The notes under the pieces: generated by a model
Told to the model about the DNA's origin: nothing
Databases searched by the model: none
What the model saw: only the letters and a program-made list of their open reading frames with translations
Program-made: the position numbers and the translations under genes
Part shown: positions 1 through 9,529 of the stretch, piece after piece
How positions within the stretch are numbered: position 1 is the first letter of the stretch
Layout: every line of letters begins with the position of its first letter
Virus record (IMG/VR): IMGVR_UViG_3300008459_000465
Coordinates: 1-22,021 of that record
Strand: one strand, 5' to 3'
Source: a virus
DNA: 22,021 nt

Positions 1-7
1 GGAGAAT

Positions 8-1888
8 ATGCAAGTCAAAAAAGATGTATCATATATTAATAAGGATTTCAGTTCATTTCGTAAAAACTTAATTGATTTTACGAAACAATACTTTCCTACA
101 ACATATACTGATTTTAATGAATCATCGCCTGGAATGATATTTTTGGAAATGGCATCATATGTAGGCGATGTATTATCATATTATGCAGATAGCAATTTAA
201 AAGAATCATTATTAGAACAAGCATCGGAACGAGGCAGTATTTATGATATATCAAAAACATTAGGATATAATCCAAAAAACGTTGTTCCTGCATATGTTAC
301 ATTAGATATATATCAACTATTACCAGCAACGGGTTCTGGTGCAAATGTAGCGCCAGATTATAATTTTGCATTGTCTATCAAACCAGGGATGCGAATCAAA
401 CAAAATAATGGCAATTCTACATTTAGAACATTAGATTCGGTTGATTTTACATATTCATCATCAATTGATCCAACCGAAGTAACTGTATATCAAACTGACA
501 CTTTAAATAATATTCCTACTTATTATCTTTTAAAGAAACAAACAAAAGCAGTATCAGGCGATGTTAAAACAGCTACATATACATTTGGCACTCCGGTTCC
601 ATATGATAAAATTGTTTTACCTGATACTAACATTATAGAAATAATTTCAATTACAGAATCAGATGGCGATAATTGGTTTGAAGTTCCATATTTAGCACAG
701 GATACAATTTTTGAATCAGTTCCAAATTTAGCAGAAAATGATCCAGATTTAGCACCATATCGTTCATCATCACCAAGCTTGTTAAAATTAAAGAAAACGG
801 CAAAACGTTTCATAACAAGATTGCGTAGTGATAATAAATTAGAAATACAATTTGGCGCAGGTATATCTGATAATAATGATGAAGAAATTGTTCCGAATCC
901 AGACAATGTAGGTAATGGATTAACTGGTATTCGCAGAGCAGTTAATATTGATATTGATCCATCAAATTTTTTATATACTAGAACATATGGACAAGCACCA
1001 TCGAATACAACATTAACAGTAACATATACAATAGGTAATGGCGTATCTGATAATGTTCCTGCATCAGTATTAACCAATGTTAATTATATCGAATTTGATG
1101 ATGATATTAATTCTACAATTAGTACGCCAGCTTTAAATTTTATTAAATCTACAATAACTGTAAATAATCCAATGCCAGCAATTGGAGCTAAATCTGCAGA
1201 TTCTTTGCAAGACATAAAAAATGCAGCACTAGCTAACTTTGCAACTCAGAATCGTTTAGTTACTAGAGAAGATTACATTGTTCGATCATATTCGATGCCA
1301 GCTAAATTTGGTAGCGTTTCAAAAGCATATATTGTTCCAGATGATCAAATTGCCCAGTCGGATTACCAAGGAACGCGAGTTCCTAATCCATTAGCAATGA
1401 ATATGTATGTTTTAGGTTTTAACGAAAATAAACAATTGGTTGCATTAAATGACGCAGTAAAACAAAATTTAAAAACATACTTAGATTACTATAGAATTCT
1501 AACAGATGCTATCAATATTAAAGATGCATTTATTATTAATATTGGAATACAATTTGAGATTATTGTTCTTTCAAATTATAATAGCAATGAAGTTTTATTG
1601 AAATGTATTAATGAACTTAAAAAATATTTTGATATTGATAGATGGCAAATAAATCAACCAGTAGTTAAATCAGAAGTTATTAACACTATAGCAAATGTAG
1701 CAGGAGTTCAATCAGTAGTTAATGTTGTATTCAATAATTTATATGATACGTCATTAAATTATTCCGGAAATGTTTATGACTTACCGACTGCAACACGTAA
1801 TGGTGTAATTTATCCTTCATTAGATCCTAGTATTTTTGAAGTTAAATTTCCAAATCAAGATATTAAAGGTCGCGTAGTAAATTATTAA
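8..1888 (+). CDS. gp6: Baseplate wedge protein, T4 gp6-like (Baseplate_J family)
   Basis: Predicted structural subunit of the contractile-tail baseplate wedge. The 626-residue length is close to T4 gp6 (about 660). The N-terminal ~100 residues (KDFSSFRKNLIDFTKQYFP, then a FLEMASYVGDVLSYYAD segment and the LGYNPKN motif) are typical of gp6-like wedge proteins in marine T4-type phages. Around residues 416-424 the RLVTREDY motif is the hallmark of Baseplate_J proteins, followed by a C-terminal alpha/beta region (about 525-575) with VINTIANVAGVQSVVNV. The start is preceded by GGAG at 1-4. The gene heads a run of same-strand tail genes, 8 nt ahead of the next one. In T4, gp6 forms the inner dodecameric ring with gp7 and gp53; that role is inferred from the family. 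I am confident of the family and less so of exact orthology. Confidence 0.86.
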   Translation: MQVKKDVSYINKDFSSFRKNLIDFTKQYFPTTYTDFNESSPGMIFLEMASYVGDVLSYYADSNLKESLLEQASERGSIYDISKTLGYNPKNVVPAYVTLDIYQLLPATGSGANVAPDYNFALSIKPGMRIKQNNGNSTFRTLDSVDFTYSSSIDPTEVTVYQTDTLNNIPTYYLLKKQTKAVSGDVKTATYTFGTPVPYDKIVLPDTNIIEIISITESDGDNWFEVPYLAQDTIFESVPNLAENDPDLAPYRSSSPSLLKLKKTAKRFITRLRSDNKLEIQFGAGISDNNDEEIVPNPDNVGNGLTGIRRAVNIDIDPSNFLYTRTYGQAPSNTTLTVTYTIGNGVSDNVPASVLTNVNYIEFDDDINSTISTPALNFIKSTITVNNPMPAIGAKSADSLQDIKNAALANFATQNRLVTREDYIVRSYSMPAKFGSVSKAYIVPDDQIAQSDYQGTRVPNPLAMNMYVLGFNENKQLVALNDAVKQNLKTYLDYYRILTDAINIKDAFIINIGIQFEIIVLSNYNSNEVLLKCINELKKYFDIDRWQINQPVVKSEVINTIANVAGVQSVVNVVFNNLYDTSLNYSGNVYDLPTATRNGVIYPSLDPSIFEVKFPNQDIKGRVVNY

Positions 1889-1896
1889 GGAAATAA

Positions 1897-3012
1897 ATGT
1901 TTAGAATATTTTATGCAAATAAAGATACAACGTTATATGAATCATATCCAGATTACAATACTGGATTAGATGAAATATTAGAAATTGGAAAACGTTTGGG
2001 CAATGACGGTTCAACGTTATTAAAATCTAGAGCGATTGTTAAATTTGATATGTCTGAAATATCAGCATCATTATCTACATATAACAAATCAGTAACTGAT
2101 TGTAAATTTGTATTGCAATTATATACTTCCCATGCAAAAAATCTGCCATCTGATTATTCTGTGTTTGCAAAAATGCTAGGACAAGATTGGGTTAATGGTA
2201 CAGGCTATTTATCAGATTTAACTACAAATGGCGCAACCTGGTCAGGATCAATGTCAGCTTCTGCTTGGATATCGGGTAGTCAACAACAACAAATTGGCAC
2301 GAGTAGATTGTATATATCAGGTTCTGGTGCCGGTGGTAATTATCTATATTATTCAGGATCAGGAACTGCACCTGTATTAACCACGTCAGAATCATTTTCA
2401 TATCGAACAACTGATATCAATATTGATGTAACCAGTCAAATAAGAATTTGGTTAAGTGGTAGCAATAACAATACAATTCCAAATTATGGATTCTTAATAC
2501 AATTATCTGACTCAGATGAAGTTAATAATAACGTTCAAGGTTATATTAGATATTTTAGTCGCGAAACTCATACTATATACGTTCCTAAGTTAACGATGTA
2601 CTGGGATAATAGTGCTTTTACGACGGGATCAATGTCTGCAGTTAATCTAGAGTCATTTGCAATTTATACCAACGTTAAACCGGCTTATAAAGACACTGAA
2701 ATTTCTAAAATAAGAATATATTCTCGTGATAAATATCCTAGAAAATCGCCAACAAATTTATTTCCTATAGAAACAGTTAATTATTTACCAACAACTACTT
2801 ATTATTCGATTTTAGATGCAGCAACGGATGAAGTCATAATTCCTTATGACAATATTTATACTAAAGTAAGTTGCGATAGCACAAGTAATTATATTTACAT
2901 TGATATGAATGGTTTTATGCCGGAGCGTTATTACCGTTTGCAATTAAAAATAGTAGATGGATTTACTGAGCAATATGTCGACGATCAAATATATTTTAAA
3001 GTAGTTAGATAA
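1897..3012 (+). CDS. Tail/baseplate protein with CBM96/DNRLRE-like domain
   Basis: No T4 counterpart recognised. Residues 1 to about 236 follow the pattern of the DNRLRE/CBM96 beta-sandwich: an opening ANKDTTLYESYPDYNTG, a strand RAIVKFDMS, a Trp-rich middle (QDWVNGTGYL, ATWSG), then DVTSQIRIWLSG, NYGFLIQLSD, an FSRE segment and a closing PKLTMYWD. This fold occurs in carbohydrate-active or surface-binding proteins. The remaining ~135 residues look like an Ig/FN3-type beta domain (RYYRLQLKIVDGFTEQY near the end). There is no signal peptide or membrane segment. The start has a good AAGGA site at 1888-1892. The stop overlaps the next start (TAATG), so the two are probably translationally coupled. 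By position it is likely a baseplate or tail-appendage subunit; sugar binding is inference from the fold. Confidence 0.6.
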   Translation: MFRIFYANKDTTLYESYPDYNTGLDEILEIGKRLGNDGSTLLKSRAIVKFDMSEISASLSTYNKSVTDCKFVLQLYTSHAKNLPSDYSVFAKMLGQDWVNGTGYLSDLTTNGATWSGSMSASAWISGSQQQQIGTSRLYISGSGAGGNYLYYSGSGTAPVLTTSESFSYRTTDINIDVTSQIRIWLSGSNNNTIPNYGFLIQLSDSDEVNNNVQGYIRYFSRETHTIYVPKLTMYWDNSAFTTGSMSAVNLESFAIYTNVKPAYKDTEISKIRIYSRDKYPRKSPTNLFPIETVNYLPTTTYYSILDAATDEVIIPYDNIYTKVSCDSTSNYIYIDMNGFMPERYYRLQLKIVDGFTEQYVDDQIYFKVVR

Positions 3013-3848
3013 TGGCAGATAGCGTTTCAATTCAACAAAATGCAAAGTATGATCAAAACGGTTTAACCGTACTGTCAAATGATACATCTGTTAATGAACG
3101 TGATTCAAACGGCAATATTATTGTACATACTACATCATCGCTGTTAGTAATTGAAGCTATTACAACTAATTATTTAACAGAATCGATTTTACCATTAATA
3201 GATACGCAATTTAATTATTTTAAATTTCCGGCTCGAACTACGGTTATTGATGAAACAGCTGATTTAGATTTAGATTTAGATTTAGATTTTTCAATTTCTG
3301 ATTTACAAATTCCAGGAGCTACAACGTTATTGCCACTCCCATCAGAATATAAACCTTCCGAAAATCAAAGAGTTCCGTTAGGTGGCTGGGGTAATCCTTC
3401 AATAATAGATTTTTCTACTGTTATACTCGGTCCTAACCAGACTCAACCTAATAGTTTAGTAGTTACGCAAGAACTTATAGACCAGTTAGAGGCATTAAAA
3501 ACAGATACAGATATTCCGATAATAAAAGTAACCGGTGTTATACAAACTACATATAATTCAAATAATAATTCAGCTTTAGGTTTTTCTTTAGGTTTAGCCA
3601 ATAGAGCAATAAGATATACTTTATCTGACCCAGATGCTAATATAAAAAATTCTGGTGAAAATGTATTTGCAACTAAAAAAGGCGTTTATAATACAAACTT
3701 AGATTCGACAATATACTTAGATGATATATATGTAGGACAAGAATTACAGATACGCGGTTGGGCTGATGAAAGTTCAGATAATAGAAATCATGAAATTTCT
3801 GCCGCTGATAGTTTTATAAGATTTGAATTAGGAGTAGAGACGGTATAA
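3012..3848 (+). CDS. Hypothetical structural protein with Asp-Leu repeat
   Basis: I do not recognise this 278-residue protein. It begins at the A of a TAATG overlap with the preceding stop and has no Shine-Dalgarno of its own, so it is probably coupled to the gene before it. It is acidic, with no Cys-rich, membrane or signal segment. Its striking feature is a DLDLDLDLDF run near residue 84, encoded by four perfect GATTTA hexamers plus GATTTT. The region after it (LPLPSEYKPSENQRVPLGGWGNPSIIDF) looks like an extended linker. The C-terminal half (YTLSDPDANIK, YLDDIYVGQELQIRGW) looks like a beta domain. Its place between two large tail proteins suggests a minor baseplate or tail component. Confidence 0.6.
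   Translation: MADSVSIQQNAKYDQNGLTVLSNDTSVNERDSNGNIIVHTTSSLLVIEAITTNYLTESILPLIDTQFNYFKFPARTTVIDETADLDLDLDLDFSISDLQIPGATTLLPLPSEYKPSENQRVPLGGWGNPSIIDFSTVILGPNQTQPNSLVVTQELIDQLEALKTDTDIPIIKVTGVIQTTYNSNNNSALGFSLGLANRAIRYTLSDPDANIKNSGENVFATKKGVYNTNLDSTIYLDDIYVGQELQIRGWADESSDNRNHEISAADSFIRFELGVETV
3261..3290 (+). repeat. In-frame hexanucleotide repeat (GATTTA)4 + GATTTT
   Basis: Four perfect GATTTA units (3261-3284) followed by GATTTT (3285-3290), encoding alternating Asp and Leu and ending in Phe. The 6-nt unit keeps the reading frame whatever the copy number, so slippage would change protein length without a frameshift. A second, shorter copy lies at 11596-11619 in an unrelated gene. Confidence 0.9.
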
Positions 3849-3850
3849 AC

Positions 3851-6800
3851 ATGTTAACTCAATATAAAAATATCACACAAATTGATGCTTCTAGAAATTC
3901 AATTTCTGGACAACGATTTACTACACATCAACTTGATTTAGTTTCATATCCGACCTTTACTCAAAAATATCCAATTGTTAATTCAATTGTAGAAAATGAC
4001 GGTGATACGAGATTAGAATTACATGTTTATTCTTCGGAGTCGTGGATTACTGGTAATCATAAAGTTCAACAACTAACTAAAATACCAAAATTTACTGATA
4101 AGATTACTAATAAAAAAATTAATCTTAATAATCCATTAGCAATAGATTTACGTAAAGAATTTGATAGTTTAAAATTATCTGCTGGTACTTTTCGAATAGT
4201 TGTTAACTTCTTTAAAAATTTAATTGGAAGTTATGAACAACAATATCTTTGTATTGATGAAATTTCAACAGATCGTACTGAAATACGTTTACGAGCAATT
4301 GATGGTAATAATTTAGCATATTTACAACAAATTACCAATTTCATTCAAACAGTTGATCAAACGTCAATAGTTGATCGTACAGTAGAACAAGTTAGTTCAG
4401 AAAAAACACAAACGCCGATTTATAATATTATTGAAAGTCCGTCGTTATTTAAAACATATCTATTAAATTTTAGTAGAAATCAAAATTTTCAATTTGTTAA
4501 TAGTGTAGTTGTTGGCGATTATTTATATGTAAAACTACAAAATCCATTACCGAATGAATTTGATATAAACTTTAGATGTTGGATTGTAGAAGAATTAAAA
4601 AATCCATATATTGATAATGTTTTTATTGAACATGAACAACCTATAATTTCATTCAATAAATTAGCAGGTCCTAATTGGCAAGCAAATTATTCATATGATA
4701 CATCTACTGACACTGGATTAAAAAGTTGGACTGATTTATTAGGTTCTTCAACACAAACATCACAACAAATTGTAGATGCATATTTTTCTGGAAGTCTGTC
4801 TGGTATACAATTAAACATTGATTATTCAGATTTTAACAACTTTATATTTTATAGTTCAGCAACCGAACGTTTAGAAAATTTTAAATATAAATTACAATTA
4901 TTAGAATTATATACATCACAAAGTATTGCAGTGTCTCAAATTTCAGGAAGCGAAGCTGCTACAAATGCACAAGACTTCTTGCAATTAAAAACAACATTAG
5001 TTGGCGGGTTTGATGCATTTGAACAATATTTGTATTATCAATCATCATCAAAACTAACAACATTTGATATACCGGTAATCGGAGCAACAGTACCTGAATT
5101 AACTGGCAGTTATATACAACCAGTACCTAAAATTAATTCTACGAAACCATATGCATTATATTCTATTTCTAGTAGTCAATTTAATTCGTGGTATGATACA
5201 TTATATACATCAGCATCATTTTATGATACTTATAATTTAAATTCATTAATATCTACAGTACCAGATCATATTAAATATTCTGCAACAAGCGATCAATTGG
5301 TAACATTTGTTAACATGTTAGGTCATCATTATGATATACTTTATACGTATATTAATCATATGACTAAAATCAATACGCGCGAAGAAAATCCTAAGTTAGG
5401 TATGCCGAATGAATTGTTATATTCTGTAGCAAAACAATTCGGATGGAATTTAACAGATGGCAATCAATATCAGGATCTTTGGGAATATGTTTTAGGAACA
5501 AATGAAACAGGTGTACCATTAACCGGTTCTATATCAATAGGTGATCCTTCAGTTTCTGGCCAGAATATGACATATGCAGTTTGGCGCAGAATTGTTAACA
5601 ATTTGCCACTGTTACTTAAATCTAAAGGAACTAAAAGAAGTGTTCAAGCATTACTATCATGTTATGGTATTCCGCAATCTTTAATTAGTATCAAAGAATA
5701 TGGTGGTCCTAGGATTGATAGGGCACCTATTTATGAAAAATTAAATTTTGACTATGCATTAGATTTAAGTAGTAGTTCAGCTGGCAATGTACAAATAAAT
5801 TATACACAACCTATTAATAGTGTAGAACTTCGTTTCCGAACAGATGATGTTGTGAATAACCCATCGATGCCGAACACGATGAACTTATATACAATAGGCT
5901 CTAATGCAGTAACAATTGATTTTAGTAGTGGTAATATGGGTACAATTAAAATTAATGGTACTGGCTCTGCTAAAATTGAAATGTTTAATGGCGATTGGAT
6001 ATCAACCGTTCTTAGAAAAAATGGTACTAATTTAGATTTAATTGCTAAAAAATCTAAATATGGAAAAATTGTTGCAGCAGTTTCTGCATCAGCAACAGCT
6101 TCTATTACATCACCCGGTACAATGGTATTAGGCGGCACTTCATCAGGTGCAAGTAGATTAGTTGGTCAATTGCAAGAATTAAGATTTTGGACTTCAAGTT
6201 TACAAGATTCTGCTTTTGATAATCACGTAAAAGCACCGGGCGCATATGATGGTAATGTTGATGCATATTCTGAATTGATGTTTAGATTGCCATTAACACA
6301 AAAAATAAATCATTCACAAACTGCTAGTTTGCAAGGCGTTCAACCTATATCATCTAGTTTGTCTGCATCATTTGCAAGTTGGACGTTAGCAACACCGTAT
6401 AATTCAATTGAAGAAACATATTATTATGATTCTATTTCATTAGGTGCAGGAACATATGATGATAACAAGATTCGTTTAGAAAATAATGAATTAGTTGGGG
6501 CGTTAGATGTTAAAACTAGAGCTGAACGCAGTCAATTTGATAAAGCACCATTAGATAGTAAAAAATTAGGCGTATATTTTTCACCTCAAACAATGATTGA
6601 TGAAGATATCATTGCTCAATTAGGATTCACAGAATTAGATGATTATATCGGCGATCCAGGGGAAACGGAGAAAAAATCATATCCGGCATTAATACAAGTT
6701 GCTGATTCATATTGGAAAAAATATCAATCTAGAAATGATATTAATGCATATATTAGTATATTTACATTGTTTGATTTGTCATTTTTTAAACAGTTAGAAC

Positions 6801-7438
6801 AATTATTGCCTGCGCGAACTAATAAATTAACAGGGATATTAATACAACCAAACATATTAGAACGAAGCAAAGATACAATCTTACCAGAAATTAAAAGATT
6901 TGATTCTACTTATAATTCAATAATTGAATCTATAGTTCCGACTGCGTCAGGTTTATATTCAATGTATGATGCAAATATGGATGGTCGAATACTAACAGTT
7001 TCTGCAATCGATGATGATCAATGGCAATCATATTTAACGGCATCTAATTATGAAAAATATGGTGGTTTTGCATATTCATATGAATATTTAATTTATTCTG
7101 GTAGTCAATTCATAACAGCATCTACTCCATATTGGATGAGTCAAGCAGTACAACCTACTTATATTGTTTCGATACCATCAACTAATTATTTATCATCCGG
7201 ATCTATGTTTATGACATCATCTGGAACATGGTCTGGTAGTGCTGCTCAAATACAAGATTTTTTACCGAAAGGTACTGCAAATCATAGATGGGTTGGGTGT
7301 AAACTTACATCACCTGGATTCAATATTAATTCTACACAAACTATCGATGGCGGCCCGGTTGTTGAATGGACCACTTCTAATCCTAATCAGTTGATTTATC
7401 AAAATGTAGGACAACAAGGTAGTTTTGTATTAGTATAA
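3851..7438 (+). CDS. Large tail/baseplate structural protein with LamG-like domain
   Basis: A 1195-residue protein, among the largest products here and in a position that could match the large T4 wedge protein gp7 (about 1030 residues), though I see no sequence proof. About residues 480-620 hold a helical segment (MLGHHYDILYTYINHM, ELLYSVAKQFGW, WRRIVNNLPLLLKSKGTKRS, ALLSCYGIP, KEYGGP). It resembles tail-completion proteins of the P2 gpI kind, which sit at the baseplate. About residues 630-800 form a concanavalin/LamG-like beta domain (VELRFRTDD, then LQELRFWTSSL). The Ser/Thr/Tyr-rich C-terminal ~180 residues contain many SGS and YSGSQF strands. The start lies 2 nt after the previous stop with no clear Shine-Dalgarno. 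Structural role is well supported; the exact subunit is not. Confidence 0.68.
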   Translation: MLTQYKNITQIDASRNSISGQRFTTHQLDLVSYPTFTQKYPIVNSIVENDGDTRLELHVYSSESWITGNHKVQQLTKIPKFTDKITNKKINLNNPLAIDLRKEFDSLKLSAGTFRIVVNFFKNLIGSYEQQYLCIDEISTDRTEIRLRAIDGNNLAYLQQITNFIQTVDQTSIVDRTVEQVSSEKTQTPIYNIIESPSLFKTYLLNFSRNQNFQFVNSVVVGDYLYVKLQNPLPNEFDINFRCWIVEELKNPYIDNVFIEHEQPIISFNKLAGPNWQANYSYDTSTDTGLKSWTDLLGSSTQTSQQIVDAYFSGSLSGIQLNIDYSDFNNFIFYSSATERLENFKYKLQLLELYTSQSIAVSQISGSEAATNAQDFLQLKTTLVGGFDAFEQYLYYQSSSKLTTFDIPVIGATVPELTGSYIQPVPKINSTKPYALYSISSSQFNSWYDTLYTSASFYDTYNLNSLISTVPDHIKYSATSDQLVTFVNMLGHHYDILYTYINHMTKINTREENPKLGMPNELLYSVAKQFGWNLTDGNQYQDLWEYVLGTNETGVPLTGSISIGDPSVSGQNMTYAVWRRIVNNLPLLLKSKGTKRSVQALLSCYGIPQSLISIKEYGGPRIDRAPIYEKLNFDYALDLSSSSAGNVQINYTQPINSVELRFRTDDVVNNPSMPNTMNLYTIGSNAVTIDFSSGNMGTIKINGTGSAKIEMFNGDWISTVLRKNGTNLDLIAKKSKYGKIVAAVSASATASITSPGTMVLGGTSSGASRLVGQLQELRFWTSSLQDSAFDNHVKAPGAYDGNVDAYSELMFRLPLTQKINHSQTASLQGVQPISSSLSASFASWTLATPYNSIEETYYYDSISLGAGTYDDNKIRLENNELVGALDVKTRAERSQFDKAPLDSKKLGVYFSPQTMIDEDIIAQLGFTELDDYIGDPGETEKKSYPALIQVADSYWKKYQSRNDINAYISIFTLFDLSFFKQLEQLLPARTNKLTGILIQPNILERSKDTILPEIKRFDSTYNSIIESIVPTASGLYSMYDANMDGRILTVSAIDDDQWQSYLTASNYEKYGGFAYSYEYLIYSGSQFITASTPYWMSQAVQPTYIVSIPSTNYLSSGSMFMTSSGTWSGSAAQIQDFLPKGTANHRWVGCKLTSPGFNINSTQTIDGGPVVEWTTSNPNQLIYQNVGQQGSFVLV

Positions 7439-7452
7439 ATTTTATATCATTG

Positions 7453-7466
7453 ATATTTATTTAAAA
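7453..7466 (+). promoter_or_regulatory. Candidate AT-rich promoter motif ATATTTATTTAAAA
   Basis: Lies in the 45-nt gap before the gene at 7484, about 18 nt upstream of its ATG and just before its AAGGA ribosome site. It belongs to a set of four similar gap motifs (also at 9495, 17161 and 17777). T4-group late promoters are single AT-rich boxes, so a late-promoter role is plausible, but this is inference from recurrence and position only. Confidence 0.35.
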
Positions 7467-7483
7467 ATAAAAGGAAACATAAC

Positions 7484-8134
7484 ATGGGTTATCTAGATAA
7501 TTCAAGCGTTACGGTCGACGCGATTTTAACATTAAAAGGCCGTGAACTATTAGCAAAAGGTGGAAGTTCATTTAATATTACGCAATTTGCTATTGGTGAT
7601 GACGAAGTTGATTATACTTTATGGAATCCAGATCATCCACTTGGAACTAATTATTACGGTACTATTATTGAAAATATGCCAGTAACAGAAGCAATACCTG
7701 ATGAAACGCAAGCATTGCGTTATAAATTAGTAACGTTGCCGAAACAAACAACAAATATTCCAGTAATTAATGTTGGTAATACTTCAATCACATTAGCTGC
7801 TCCTGGTAATAGTGCAATTATTTCTCCAAATACGAGTAATTTCCAAGGTGGTAATGCTAATTTAGGATATACAGCTATTCTTTCTGATTCATCTGTTGCA
7901 GATATTTTAGTTACACGAGCATTACAAAATTCAGTACTTCCAACAACACCTCGTTTTATCGGAGATAATGAAGACGCACAAAGTATTGCGGTAGCAGGAT
8001 TTGAATTCCGAATTGTTGCAAAAACACAATTAATTGAAGATAAAACAGCAACAATTACAGTTGTTGGTAACGAAACTGGTGGTAGTGTTACTATTAATTT
8101 AACAGTTAAAAAAGCAACGACTGCAACACTATAA
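7484..8134 (+). CDS. Phage structural protein, GYLDNSSVTVDAILT family
   Basis: A 216-residue protein starting MGYLDNSSVTVDAILTLKGR and continuing with FNITQFAIGDDEVDYTLWN. I recognise this opening from tail-cluster proteins of marine T4-like phages, where it has no experimentally assigned name. The rest (about residues 95-216) is beta-rich and repetitive, ending in an Ig-like strand pattern (TATITVVGNETGGSVTINLTVKK). A strong AAAAGGA site precedes the start, and the gap before it carries a candidate promoter motif, suggesting this gene begins a well-expressed transcript. Likely a virion protein made in many copies, but whether it belongs to tail, baseplate or neck cannot be told from sequence. 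Confidence 0.6.
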   Translation: MGYLDNSSVTVDAILTLKGRELLAKGGSSFNITQFAIGDDEVDYTLWNPDHPLGTNYYGTIIENMPVTEAIPDETQALRYKLVTLPKQTTNIPVINVGNTSITLAAPGNSAIISPNTSNFQGGNANLGYTAILSDSSVADILVTRALQNSVLPTTPRFIGDNEDAQSIAVAGFEFRIVAKTQLIEDKTATITVVGNETGGSVTINLTVKKATTATL

Positions 8135-8147
8135 TATAGGTAAAAAC

Positions 8148-9467
8148 ATGAAAATGAATAATTTCATTAAAATTTTAAAACAACAACCGAAACAAGGCGG
8201 CGTTCCAGTAACTAATAATTTATTAGCGGCAGTTGGACAAGCAAATCAAGCGGCTAGACAAACAACGAATGTTGTGACGCCGGCGCCTGCGGCTGCGGGT
8301 GTGTCGGCAGCTGTTAATCAACAAGTACAACAGTTGGCACAACAATTGGCTAATGAAATGGTTGCACAACAACAACAATCTCAGATATTAGCAAGAAACG
8401 GACGTGTATTTACAAAATTTGATGCAGTTAATGATATTGTAAAAAATCAAACAGAAGTGGTTACTGCTGGGTTATGGAGCAATGGTGTTGCTGGATTAAA
8501 AACATATTTTACATCATCAACACAAACTACAACTCAAAGAAAATATTACATTGATGTTTATCAAGCAACTCCGACAGCAACTGGTTCTGCAGTACAATAT
8601 TCATTAGCATTCGGACATGCATTAGGTAGTGGATCTGATTCGCAAGGTCAACTTAATGATTCGCCATCAAAAGCAATTTATTCACAATATCGTCAACTTT
8701 TACTTAATCCAAATGACAGTCGTTTTACCACTGCCGGGTCTGGTTCAACTGATTATGTTTATGTTGTTAATTTTAAACGTGATAGAGTAAAAGAACGTTT
8801 AGATGCAGGTAATTGGGAATTGCCATTACGAACTATTTCAAGTTCTAGACCTGCAAATGCAACGGGAAGTGTTAATGTATCTGGTACTACAGTTATTCAA
8901 TTAATTGATGATTCAACTATTTCAAATGGGTCTAATACAACATCTGGAAAAGTTTATAATATCGTATCAGGGTCGTTAAATGGTGGCGTATTTAATGTAT
9001 CAGCACCACAATATTATGGTATAGCTTATCCAGACCACGGCGTATTAGTGTTAGATGGTAAAATGTTAGATCAAAAATTAAATTTCCAAACTAATACTGG
9101 TTCTAGTTCAGAAGGTAATAATCATTTTGCATTATATCATTCAATATCAGGATCTGCATTACTTACCAATACTGCAACGGGAGATGCATATAGTTTCTTA
9201 GCAAGAAATTCTGAAAAAGTTACAAGCACACATTATTTTGTAAGAATTAAAAATGCTGAATATAATTTTTCAAATAATCCATCATACGTAACTGGGTCAG
9301 TTGGTGAAATTGCAGAATCAACATTTATTGGAGATCCTAAAACATATATTACTACGGTAGGTTTATATAATGACAGCCAAGAATTATTAGCGGTAGCTAA
9401 ACTTTCTAAACCGTTGTTGAAATCATTCCAAAGAGAAGCTCTTATACGAGTTAAATTAGATTTCTAA
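8148..9467 (+). CDS. Hypothetical structural protein with Gln/Ala-rich N-terminus
   Basis: A 439-residue protein with three visible parts. Residues 1 to about 80 are low-complexity and rich in Gln, Ala and Asn (VQQLAQQLANEMVAQQQQ), probably helical or coiled coil; inside it a PAPAAAG stretch is encoded by unusually GC-rich DNA (8274-8313). The middle is beta-rich (YYIDVYQATPTATGSAVQYS, YVYVVNFKRDRVKERLDAG). The last ~45 residues (TYITTVGLYNDSQELLAVAKLSKP, ending LIRVKLDF) match the C-terminus of the protein encoded at 9530-11104. No T4 orthologue recognised. A weak AGGT precedes the start. It is followed by a strong terminator, so it ends a transcription unit. A virion role is inferred from the neighbours. 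Confidence 0.6.
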   Translation: MKMNNFIKILKQQPKQGGVPVTNNLLAAVGQANQAARQTTNVVTPAPAAAGVSAAVNQQVQQLAQQLANEMVAQQQQSQILARNGRVFTKFDAVNDIVKNQTEVVTAGLWSNGVAGLKTYFTSSTQTTTQRKYYIDVYQATPTATGSAVQYSLAFGHALGSGSDSQGQLNDSPSKAIYSQYRQLLLNPNDSRFTTAGSGSTDYVYVVNFKRDRVKERLDAGNWELPLRTISSSRPANATGSVNVSGTTVIQLIDDSTISNGSNTTSGKVYNIVSGSLNGGVFNVSAPQYYGIAYPDHGVLVLDGKMLDQKLNFQTNTGSSSEGNNHFALYHSISGSALLTNTATGDAYSFLARNSEKVTSTHYFVRIKNAEYNFSNNPSYVTGSVGEIAESTFIGDPKTYITTVGLYNDSQELLAVAKLSKPLLKSFQREALIRVKLDF

Positions 9468-9487
9468 AAAATTCTTAATGAATTAAG

Positions 9488-9523
9488 CCCCGGTATATTT
9501 ATATTAAATGTATCGGGGTTTTT
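9488..9523 (+). terminator. Rho-independent terminator
   Basis: CCCCGGTATA (9488-9497) pairs with TGTATCGGGG (9509-9518), allowing two G-U pairs, followed by TTTTT at 9519-9523. The 11-nt loop can close further (TTTA with TAAA around TAT), giving a hairpin of up to 14 bp. It lies 21 nt after the stop at 9467 and only 6 nt before the next start codon. It is the only clear terminator in the window. Confidence 0.85.
9495..9508 (+). promoter_or_regulatory. Candidate promoter motif ATATTTATATTAAA inside terminator hairpin
   Basis: This 14-mer is identical to the one at 17777-17790, which also precedes a large tail gene. Here it forms the apex of the terminator hairpin and lies 22 nt before the ATG at 9530. 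If it is a late promoter, initiation would fall in or just after the right arm of the hairpin. The role is inferred from the exact repeat and its position. Confidence 0.35.
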
Positions 9524-9529
9524 ACTAAC

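Noticed and set aside
523-1077. 184-codon open frame on the minus strand inside the gp6-like gene
   Set aside because: It is antisense to a well-supported baseplate gene, has no recognisable motif and no ribosome site, and no minus-strand gene is supported anywhere in the window.
3261-3290. GATTTA repeat as a programmed frameshift or ribosome-bypass site
   Set aside because: The unit is six bases, the frame stays open on both sides and there is no stop or gap to bypass.
9495-9508. Minus-strand T4 late promoter box (TATAAATA read on the opposite strand)
   Set aside because: No minus-strand gene follows it; the + strand reading with a downstream tail gene is more sensible.
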